The position numbers and the translations under genes are program-made. The notes beneath the pieces are model-generated. The model was not told the origin of the DNA. It did no database searches and saw only the letters and a program-made list of their open reading frames with translations. Positions 8,672 through 14,935 of a stretch of DNA of 43,237 nucleotides are shown piece by piece; within the stretch, counting starts at the first letter, position 1; each line of letters begins with the position of its first letter. Origin of the DNA: Saprospiraceae bacterium (lineage in GTDB: Bacteria; Bacteroidota; Bacteroidia; Chitinophagales; Saprospiraceae); NCBI GenBank assembly GCA_029252685.1, contig JAQXAY010000111.1:1-43237 (forward strand), written 5' to 3'.

Positions 8672-11095
8672 TTATATTTTTTTAAAGGTCAGGGTATTAT
8701 AATCTGAGCCAAATCTATCATCCTCAGGGCTTTTCATAAATTGAAGCTCGTAATAGTCACCTTTGGTCCAAGCGTCTAGGTTTGAGTCATATAATTTTGA
8801 AGCAGGATTCCCAGATTGACCACCAGGATAAACACCATAAGCCTTCGGATAATCATCCAGCTCTACTATCATCCTCCAAGAAGGACCATGACTTCCTCTA
8901 ATTGCATTCAATGCGTATTTAAAGCCACTTACCTCAATATTAGGATGAGAAAGTGCTGGCAATTTACTGAGGTGCAAGACCTGTGCAGACCAATATTTTC
9001 CCCAATCATAAGCTTCTTCATTTATTCTGCCTTCTAGCTCTTGGTAGGTCTTTTCAAAAGCTAAATTTATGATATCTGAAGCTTTCTCTTTTGCTTCGCT
9101 TTCCAGAATGTCAAAGTATTTACTGGAGGAATCCTCTTTGATCATTTCAATAGTTCGCCAATCGCCTGGTTTGTATACTGCTCTGTCTTTTGCTAGGACA
9201 TCAATCTCATCCCAGGTTAATTTATGAATATTTGTCCACCAGCTATAAAATAGAATTGGAGCTTTTGATGTCTTATCAAATTTCATATCCCAATCTCTAA
9301 GCATTTGAAGCATGCTCTTTTTTAGAGCGTTGAAATCACCTTCATCAACCATTGCAGTTAGTGTAGGTAAGATGTCTTTGGCTATTAATGATTCTGAGTC
9401 ATTTTGTAATGCCATCATGTCCTCTGCACTAATATCGTCCATCTTTGATAGTTTCTGATGTAGTATTCTACCTCTATAGTGGTCAAAGCGTCCATTGTAA
9501 TAGTAGGGGTAGTTGGGAGAAGTTGAGTGCTGGTTTGCTGATCCGACAAAGCCATTGCTTGGATTGTATGCATGCGGAAGGCTGTCAAAAGGAATATAGC
9601 CCTTCCAGAGATTGTTTTCTGTTATTTCTTCATAAATGAATTTCCCTTGGCCTTCTTCTTTTACGGGAAACTTACCAGTGACTGTGATAGCTATATCTCC
9701 ACTGTTATCTGCAAATACAAAGTTTTGTGCTGGGTTTGAATATTTACTCAAAGCCGCTCGATATTCTTTATAGTTTTTTGCTTTACATAGATCTATAAAT
9801 GTGCTTAGCTCAAAGTTTGTAGGATCCTCATTGACTAGCCATCGCATGATAAGATCCTGTTCTGGATGTTCCGCCTCGGAATATACGATAGGACCAAGTT
9901 CAGTGTACTTTAGACTGTGTATATACGGCTCTTCTCCAAGTATATTTATAGTATCCTGTATTTCTTCGATTGCTTTTACTTCCCCTAAATAATTATACTT
10001 AGTTTTTGCTTTATCTGCCCAGTCTACCTTGTAAAAGTCTGTTACATCGTGCGATACGTTAGTTACACCCCAAGCAATGTTTTCGTTAAAACCAATAATT
10101 ACTCCTGGTATACCTGGTAAGGTTACACCATAGACATTCATTGTCGGAGTATGTATTTGTATTTCATACCACACAGAAGGTAAAGTCATGCCTAAATGTG
10201 GGTCATTTGCTAGAATTGGTTTTCCTGATCGAGTTTTATCCCCAGAAACAGCCCAATTATTCGATCCATTCGAAGGATTGGGTTTTTCAAAAGGCTCATG
10301 GTCATAAAATGAGACAGTCTGCTCTGCTGAAGCAGACCCCTTAGGATATGAAACCTGATTAGTGTCAGCGACAATAGGTGATTGAGCTTTATTATAATCA
10401 GGATATAGATAATCAAATGCTTCAGCACCGAGTGCGGCGAGAAGATTTGTCTTTTCTAGGTCTTCCTCTCTTCCGCAAAGTCTTTGCGCCATTTTAGTAA
10501 CTATTAGAGTAGCATGTAATGACTGAAAGGCTTCAGGTTTGTGGTTGAATAGTTTATACTCAAATGGTAGGCTACTGTCATCCAGTGTTTCTATGTATGC
10601 GTTGACTCCTTTTGCGTATTGACTTAGAAAGATTTTTTCATCTCCCACAGCATATTCATCCCATTTTTGACCTCGTTTTTTTGCATAATGTTCATTGCCT
10701 ATTTTTCGATTTTGGATATCTGATTTGAGGGCTCTCTTGCCAAAAATTTCAGAAAGCCTCCCGCTTGCAGATCGGTGCGTTATTTCCATCTGCCAAAGCC
10801 TGTCTTGAGCAGTCAAGTATCCTTGAGCAAAAATAGCATCAGACATGTTTTGAGCAAAAATATGAGGAACCCCTCGAACATCTATTTTTACTTGGACGTC
10901 TTCTTGAAGTACTGGAAATGTTGCGGCATCTAGGGAGATCGGCTTAGTTTTCGCATTAGACCAGAAGCCTTCAAAGGGATTGAAGAAATTGCCTAAGGCT
11001 GGTAGCTGAGTGTCTTTTACCTGAAGAGGATTACTAAGTAGGTAAACAAAGCCTAGGCTAAGTGCACTGAGAATTAGGAATTTTATTGATTTCAT
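8672..11095 (-). CDS. Penicillin acylase family protein (Ntn hydrolase)
   Basis: A member of the penicillin/cephalosporin/acyl-homoserine lactone acylase family, which cleaves amide bonds after self-processing in the periplasm. The 807 residues begin with a hydrophobic signal or anchor (about 4-21), then the alpha-chain region (IDVRGVPHIFAQNMSDAIFAQGYLTAQDRLWQME is split here as key parts RGVPHI and QDRLWQM, about 74-103). The self-processing site is NGSNNW, so the catalytic nucleophile of the beta chain is about Ser278. NDPHLGMTLPSVWYE follows. The natural substrate is unknown: acyl-homoserine lactones, N-acyl amino acids and beta-lactams are all possible. It is second in a four-gene operon, 11 bases after a DUF7935-like gene. 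Confidence 0.92.
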   Translation of the reverse strand: MKSIKFLILSALSLGFVYLLSNPLQVKDTQLPALGNFFNPFEGFWSNAKTKPISLDAATFPVLQEDVQVKIDVRGVPHIFAQNMSDAIFAQGYLTAQDRLWQMEITHRSASGRLSEIFGKRALKSDIQNRKIGNEHYAKKRGQKWDEYAVGDEKIFLSQYAKGVNAYIETLDDSSLPFEYKLFNHKPEAFQSLHATLIVTKMAQRLCGREEDLEKTNLLAALGAEAFDYLYPDYNKAQSPIVADTNQVSYPKGSASAEQTVSFYDHEPFEKPNPSNGSNNWAVSGDKTRSGKPILANDPHLGMTLPSVWYEIQIHTPTMNVYGVTLPGIPGVIIGFNENIAWGVTNVSHDVTDFYKVDWADKAKTKYNYLGEVKAIEEIQDTINILGEEPYIHSLKYTELGPIVYSEAEHPEQDLIMRWLVNEDPTNFELSTFIDLCKAKNYKEYRAALSKYSNPAQNFVFADNSGDIAITVTGKFPVKEEGQGKFIYEEITENNLWKGYIPFDSLPHAYNPSNGFVGSANQHSTSPNYPYYYNGRFDHYRGRILHQKLSKMDDISAEDMMALQNDSESLIAKDILPTLTAMVDEGDFNALKKSMLQMLRDWDMKFDKTSKAPILFYSWWTNIHKLTWDEIDVLAKDRAVYKPGDWRTIEMIKEDSSSKYFDILESEAKEKASDIINLAFEKTYQELEGRINEEAYDWGKYWSAQVLHLSKLPALSHPNIEVSGFKYALNAIRGSHGPSWRMIVELDDYPKAYGVYPGGQSGNPASKLYDSNLDAWTKGDYYELQFMKSPEDDRFGSDYNTLTFKKI

Positions 11096-11106
11096 CTTTA
11101 TTTATC

Positions 11107-11628
11107 TTAGATCATAAGAGCTGCTTCTTGGCGTATTGCCATCAATGCAGTTTGGGTAGCTGATTTATTCATAGAAGAAAATACTGCTATGAGTGCATTA
11201 GCTAATTCATCTGAATCAGCTTTAGGGTCTATCTTTTCGGATACGGAGTTGACTAGCTCTATGGTTTCTGTACGTGCTAGTTTTATGATTTCCCATAATT
11301 GATCAGAAATATAGATTTGCTGTGAAATGTTATGTTCAAATTCTTGTTGAACGGCCATTAATAGACTTACACGCAATGCTGCAGAAGATGCACCCTTAGT
11401 TTTTATCCTTAAGACAAGGTTAGGGATGGAGATCCTCTCACAAAACAAAGACAGCCTTTCGTAGGACTGCAATTTTAAAGGAGTAGTCGTGTTTTTTCGA
11501 TCTTTTTTGAAGTCTAGGAGTTGCAACTGATATTGCTGATCCAGATATTTCTTCATTATGAAATATACAGAAAGGAAAACAACTAGAGCAGGGATCGTGA
11601 TTTTGACGATTTCAAGGAATGTATCCAT
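11107..11628 (-). CDS. Membrane-anchored protein, DUF7935-like
   Basis: A 173-residue protein with one N-terminal membrane helix (about 9-27), a KKYLDQQYQLQLLDF juxtamembrane helix, then a helical soluble domain that includes LKLQSYERLSLFCERISIPNLVLRI and VQQEFEHNISQQIYIS. This pattern is frequent in Bacteroidota and, from memory, is catalogued as DUF7935; no function is known. The domain probably faces the cytoplasm, because the helix comes first with few basic residues before it. It is the first gene of the operon with the penicillin acylase. The 145-base region upstream, shared with the divergent Fe-S gene, should hold both promoters. Confidence 0.75.
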   Translation of the reverse strand: MDTFLEIVKITIPALVVFLSVYFIMKKYLDQQYQLQLLDFKKDRKNTTTPLKLQSYERLSLFCERISIPNLVLRIKTKGASSAALRVSLLMAVQQEFEHNISQQIYISDQLWEIIKLARTETIELVNSVSEKIDPKADSDELANALIAVFSSMNKSATQTALMAIRQEAALMI

Positions 11629-11747
11629 TGATTTTTCTTTATTTAGTTAAGTCTTAAATTGTTCTTAAAAGTGTACTTTTATAAACTTTGGAAAAGTTTT
11701 TTATGTTTTGTTGTTAATTTGAGGTTATACTATATCAAAGAAAAGAC

Positions 11748-11755
11748 TATTTTTG
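11748..11755 (+). promoter_or_regulatory. Candidate promoter core (TATTTTTG) for the HesB/IscA gene
   Basis: Exact TAnnTTTG match, 19 bases before the start codon. It implies a very short 5' leader. No convincing TTG -33 element is seen at 19-21 bases. Confidence 0.45.
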
Positions 11756-11773
11756 TAAAAAAATTAATTTGAG

Positions 11774-12121
11774 ATGAGTGAAAATCAACAAATGGCTCCG
11801 ATCTCGCTTACAGCAGGAGCTATTGATGCATTGAGAAGGATAAAAAATGAACAGCAGATTCCTGATTCCCACGGAGTACGTGTGGGTGTAAAAGGTGGAG
11901 GATGTTCGGGTTATACATATATATTGGGATTTGACGAAAGTAAGGAGAAAGACGATGTTTATAGACTCGACGATTTCTCAATCTTTATTCAAAAGGCTCA
12001 TGCGCTATACTTGATAGGAATGGAGATTGATTGGGAGGAAGGATTAAACAACAGGGGTTTTACCTTTAATAATCCAAATGCAAAAGAAACTTGCGGATGT
12101 GGGACTTCGTTTTCCGCATAA
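11774..12121 (+). CDS. HesB/IscA-family iron-sulfur cluster assembly protein
   Basis: A-type carrier protein that binds and passes on Fe-S clusters. The 115 residues contain the three conserved cysteines: C44 in GGGCSGYTY and C107/C109 in the C-terminal CGCGTSF. The length and the GVRVGVKGGGCSGYTYILGF core are standard. The SUF or ISC genes are not in this window, so its partner system cannot be named; the Bacteroidota usually use SUF. It is a single gene, divergent from the penicillin acylase operon, with a terminator downstream. Confidence 0.94.
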   Translation: MSENQQMAPISLTAGAIDALRRIKNEQQIPDSHGVRVGVKGGGCSGYTYILGFDESKEKDDVYRLDDFSIFIQKAHALYLIGMEIDWEEGLNNRGFTFNNPNAKETCGCGTSFSA

Positions 12122-12146
12122 CAAATATTAAAATTATTATTACATT

Positions 12147-12176
12147 AGGGTTTTCTTAGTAAAGGAAGCCCTTTTT
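12147..12176 (+). terminator. Intrinsic terminator after the HesB/IscA gene
   Basis: Stem of 11 pairs (12147-12157 with 12162-12172, including G-T wobbles), loop AGTA, then T5. It lies between the Fe-S gene and the glycosyltransferase gene. Confidence 0.8.
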
Positions 12177-12212
12177 AAGTCCGGTTGACCGATTTATCTT
12201 AAAAATCAAATC

Positions 12213-12962
12213 TTGACAACACAGACAACTATATCCACTTCTAGGTTGGTCATAATACCAACTTACAATGAGATCGAGAATATCGAACGTATGTTAGAGA
12301 AAGTATTAAGCCTTTCTCCTGAATTTGATATTCTTATTGTGGATGATGGTTCGCCGGATGGCACGGCATCCATTGTTAAGCAAAAAATAGAACAGCTCCC
12401 AAAACGTATACACTTGATCGAGCGCTCTGGAAAACTTGGATTAGGCACTGCCTATATTGCTGGTTTTGAGTGGGCACTTAAAAATAATTATGATCATATC
12501 TTTGAAATGGATTGTGATTTTTCACATAATCCAGACGATCTTATTCGCCTAGATGCTCAATTGTTAGAAGGATCAGATCTTGCAGTTGGATCGAGATATG
12601 TACGAGGTGGCAAGTTGAAAAATTGGCCTTTATCGAGGATACTAATCTCTTTTGGTGCTTCTGTATATGTGCGTTTGATTACATTCATGCCTGTGAAAGA
12701 TCCAACTGCTGGTTTTGTAGCCTACAAGAAAGAGGTCTTATCCGCTATCGATTTTAAAAAGATTAAGTTTATAGGTTATGCTTTTCAGATTGAGATGAAG
12801 TTTGCGACCTACCTTCTTGGTTTCAAGATAAAAGAGATTCCCATTTTGTTTTCTGATCGAGAGGAGGGGGTCTCTAAAATGTCCGGAGGTATTGTAAGAG
12901 AGGCAGTTATGGGAGTTTTGCAAATGCGGTTTTGGGCATTTTCAAACTCATATTCGAGGTAA
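12213..12962 (+). CDS. Polyprenol monophosphomannose synthase-like glycosyltransferase (GT2)
   Basis: Family 2 glycosyltransferase of the dolichyl/polyprenyl-phosphate mannose synthase (DPM1) type, which transfers a sugar from a nucleotide donor to a polyprenyl phosphate at the inner membrane. The 249 residues show VIIPTYNEIENI, the donor-binding ILIVDDGSPDGTA, the metal-binding DCDFSHNPDD, VGSRYVRGG and FSDREEGVSKMSGGI. There is no C-terminal membrane domain, as in the short DPM1 form. The start is TTG: the frame has a stop at 12186 and no ATG before the first conserved strand. It is separated from mraZ by two hairpins, so it probably does not belong to the dcw operon. Confidence 0.9.
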   Translation: MTTQTTISTSRLVIIPTYNEIENIERMLEKVLSLSPEFDILIVDDGSPDGTASIVKQKIEQLPKRIHLIERSGKLGLGTAYIAGFEWALKNNYDHIFEMDCDFSHNPDDLIRLDAQLLEGSDLAVGSRYVRGGKLKNWPLSRILISFGASVYVRLITFMPVKDPTAGFVAYKKEVLSAIDFKKIKFIGYAFQIEMKFATYLLGFKIKEIPILFSDREEGVSKMSGGIVREAVMGVLQMRFWAFSNSYSR

Positions 12963-12983
12963 AAAATAAAGAAATATAGAAAA

Positions 12984-13011
12984 GTGGGAAAAATTTCCCA
13001 TTTTTTCCCAC
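12984..13011 (+). terminator. Alternative hairpins, weak terminator
   Basis: GTGGGAAAAA (12984-12993) can pair with either of two downstream arms: TTTCCCA (12994-13000, leaving a T6 tail) or TTTTTCCCAC (13002-13011). The first form looks like a weak intrinsic terminator, and the two are mutually exclusive. It sits just before the strong terminator at 13014. Confidence 0.5.
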
Positions 13012-13013
13012 AG

Positions 13014-13056
13014 ATGGGCGCTTTTAGGTTTAAATGACCTGAAGCGCCCATTTTTA
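13014..13056 (+). terminator. Strong intrinsic terminator before the dcw cluster
   Basis: Long stem (ATGGGCGCTTT-AGGT, 13014-13029, with ACCTGAAGCGCCCAT, 13037-13051, one bulged T), a 7-base loop and then T5. It insulates the dcw cluster from the upstream glycosyltransferase. Confidence 0.9.
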
Positions 13057-13108
13057 TTGGGTTTTTCAAATTATTTGCACCTTTTTAATGTCGGCTCAAT
13101 AGCCAAAT

Positions 13109-13124
13109 AGGTGTAAATACACCT
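13109..13124. promoter_or_regulatory. Inverted repeat upstream of mraZ
   Basis: AGGTGTA-AA-TACACCT, perfect 7-bp arms around 2 bases. Another short repeat, GGCT-CAAT-AGCC, lies at 13093-13104. Both lie between the upstream terminator and the MraZ-type boxes. The dyad shape suggests a regulator site, but no T-run follows, so it is not a terminator. The role is inferred. Confidence 0.4.
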
Positions 13125-13131
13125 TGATTTT

Positions 13132-13175
13132 GTGGAAAAATGAAAGTTTTTGTGGTAAAAAGTGGTAAAAAGTGG
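13132..13175 (+). promoter_or_regulatory. MraZ-type operator: GTGG direct repeats on a 10-bp period
   Basis: GTGG occurs at 13132, 13152, 13162 and 13172, all in the same 10-bp phase; the last three are consecutive (GTGGTAAAAA, GTGGTAAAAA, GTGGCGAAA). MraZ proteins are known to bind tandem direct repeats upstream of their own gene: TGGG boxes spaced by about 5 bases in E. coli and AAAGTGG-type boxes in Mycoplasma. These repeats match the second form closely and lie just upstream of the promoter core at 13186, as expected for autorepression. Confidence 0.75.
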
Positions 13176-13185
13176 CGAAATAGTA

Positions 13186-13193
13186 TATTTTTG
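13186..13193 (+). promoter_or_regulatory. Candidate dcw promoter core (TATTTTTG)
   Basis: Exact TAnnTTTG match, 25 bases before the mraZ start and 10 bases after the last GTGG box. No TTG -33 element is visible at the normal distance, because that position is taken up by the repeats, so the promoter may be weak or controlled through them. Confidence 0.55.
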
Positions 13194-13218
13194 AATTATA
13201 GAACGTATATAACTATTA

Positions 13219-13677
13219 ATGAGACAACTGCTAGGAGAATATGAATGTAAGATAGATGCGAAGGGAAGAATGCGAATTCCTTCTGGTCTTCTCGGTCAAT
13301 TCGAGCGAAGTGGAGTTTCATTTGTAATTAATAGAGGGTTTGAAAATTGTTTGATGATATATCCTGAAAATGTTTGGGATAAGATTACCGAAGAAGTTAA
13401 TAGTCTGAATCAGTACGATAAGAGGAATAGGGATTTTGTTCGATATTTCTACCGAGGTGCTCAGAAACTTGACCTAGATGCGGCTGATAGAGTTTTAGTT
13501 TCAAAAAGACTCTTAGAATATGCAGAGGTAAAGAAAGATGTTATTTTAGCGGCCGTAAATGACCGGATTGAGCTATGGGCTAAAGATAAGTATGATTTTA
13601 TGCTTGACGAAGAGCCTATGGATTTCTCAGATCTAGCACAAACGGTATTAGGTAACAAACTTGAGGGAGGTAATTAA
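13219..13677 (+). CDS. mraZ: Transcriptional regulator MraZ
   Basis: DNA-binding regulator that usually opens the dcw cluster and represses it. The 152 residues hold two SpoVT/AbrB-like repeats: GEYECKIDAKGRMRIPSGLL (about 6-25) and the second one, AQKLDLDAADRVLVSKRLL (about 82-100). The protein forms a ring that reads tandem repeats, and such repeats are found directly upstream (13132-13175). The ATG at 13219 puts the first domain at the very N-terminus, as usual. The TAA overlaps the rsmH ATG by one base (TAATG), so the two are translationally coupled. Confidence 0.96.
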   Translation: MRQLLGEYECKIDAKGRMRIPSGLLGQFERSGVSFVINRGFENCLMIYPENVWDKITEEVNSLNQYDKRNRDFVRYFYRGAQKLDLDAADRVLVSKRLLEYAEVKKDVILAAVNDRIELWAKDKYDFMLDEEPMDFSDLAQTVLGNKLEGGN

Positions 13678-14594
13678 TGGAATATCATTTGCCAGTATTG
13701 GCTAGAAAATCGATAGAAGAAATGTCCATCAAAAGTGATGGCATATATGTAGACGCGACATTTGGAGGAGGAGGACACAGTAGGTTGATTCTTGAACAAC
13801 TAGGACCGAAAGGCAGGTTGTTTTGTTTCGATCAAGATCCAGACGCTAGAGAGAATCTCTGGGAAGATGATCGGTTGACTTTCTTTCCTGCTAATTTCAG
13901 ATATATCGAACGATTTCTGAAAATGGAAGGAATTAAGAAAGTTGATGGTATCCTTGCAGACCTTGGCGTTTCATCCCATCAGTTTGATACAGCGGAGAGA
14001 GGATTTTCTTTTCGCTTTGATGCAAACTTAGATATGCGGATGAGCCAGAATGGAGAGGTTACAGCGGCTACAGTTCTGAATAAATATTCAGAATCAGAAT
14101 TGCAAAAGATGTTCAGTTCATATGGAGAGGTCCGGAATTCTAAAACCCTTGCCCAAGCAATAGTGGCAGCAAGAAATTCAAGAGCTTTAGAAACCATACA
14201 GGATCTCTCTATAATTTTAGATTCAGTTGGACGTGGACCAAAAAATAGATATTACGCTCAGGTCTTTCAGGCGATAAGAATGGAGGTTAACGAGGAAGTG
14301 GCAGTTTTGGAAGATTTATTAAGCGCAAGTGTCAATGTTTTAAAAGAGGGAGGGAGGCTAGTAGCAATCTCATACCATAGTATTGAAGACCGTCTGGTTA
14401 AAAAGCTCATTAAAACGGGTAATGTAGATGGTGATGTAGAGAAAGATTTTTATGGGAACATTTATCGTCCCTTTAGACTAATAAGCAAGAAAGCAATCAT
14501 CCCAGATGATGCTGAAATAAAACAAAACCCCAGAGCAAGATCCGCAAAGATGCGCGTTGCAGAACGTACGTCCGATTTGGCTTTGGAGAAATAG
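13677..14594 (+). CDS. rsmH: 16S rRNA (cytosine-1402 N4)-methyltransferase
   Basis: Methylates the N4 position of C1402 in 16S rRNA, in the decoding centre. The 305 residues show YHLPVLARKSIEEM at the start, the SAM motif DATFGGGGHSRLIL (26-39), the ILADLGVSSHQFDTAERGFSFR core (key part DLGVSSHQ) and the late RLVAISYHSIEDRLVKK motif. C-terminal NPRARSAKMRVAER is also diagnostic. It starts inside the mraZ stop codon. Its constant place in the dcw cluster is a family feature, not evidence for a direct division role. Confidence 0.97.
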   Translation: MEYHLPVLARKSIEEMSIKSDGIYVDATFGGGGHSRLILEQLGPKGRLFCFDQDPDARENLWEDDRLTFFPANFRYIERFLKMEGIKKVDGILADLGVSSHQFDTAERGFSFRFDANLDMRMSQNGEVTAATVLNKYSESELQKMFSSYGEVRNSKTLAQAIVAARNSRALETIQDLSIILDSVGRGPKNRYYAQVFQAIRMEVNEEVAVLEDLLSASVNVLKEGGRLVAISYHSIEDRLVKKLIKTGNVDGDVEKDFYGNIYRPFRLISKKAIIPDDAEIKQNPRARSAKMRVAERTSDLALEK

Positions 14595-14600
14595 CAAGTG

Positions 14601-14912
14601 ATGGCAAAGTTTAACAAGTTAGGTAATTACAATGTTTTGTGGGAGCAAAGCGCTGCTTGGGTTATCAAGAACCTAGTATTCGTCCTATTCTTAGGATTCC
14701 TTGCCGTTATTTACATCGCAAATTACAAGTACGCAAAAAAGAGCATGCACCAGGTGCGTGTGCTTAAAGAAGAAGTGATGACACTTGAACGAATGCATAA
14801 TTCGATAGAATCTAGTATAGGTGCTCAATCGAGATATACAGAAGTTTCAAAGAATATAAAGGAAAAAGGAATTGGTGAAAATGGTTCAGAGCCATTGGTA
14901 ATCAAAGAATAA
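14601..14912 (+). CDS. ftsL: FtsL-like cell division protein
   Basis: A small bitopic membrane protein expected to form the FtsQ(B)L subcomplex that activates FtsW-FtsI. It has 103 residues: a short cytoplasmic part, one membrane helix (about 25-43, NLVFVLFLGFLAVIYIA), then a basic KYAKKSMHQVRVLKEEVMTLERMHN helix, a likely coiled coil. Sequence conservation in this family is weak, so the call rests on the shape and the place between rsmH and ftsI. A GTG three bases upstream (14598) is an alternative start; the ATG is preferred. No ftsB is seen. Confidence 0.85.
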   Translation: MAKFNKLGNYNVLWEQSAAWVIKNLVFVLFLGFLAVIYIANYKYAKKSMHQVRVLKEEVMTLERMHNSIESSIGAQSRYTEVSKNIKEKGIGENGSEPLVIKE

Positions 14913-14935
14913 AAATTGACGAGTTAACTAGCTTT

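Noticed and set aside
10210-10428. Open frames on the opposite or same strand inside the acylase gene, and similar ones inside other large genes
   Set aside because: No family resemblance and full overlap with well-supported genes; they are shadows of real coding.
13109-13124. AGGTGTA-AA-TACACCT dyad as a terminator
   Set aside because: No T-run on either side; kept only as a possible regulator site.
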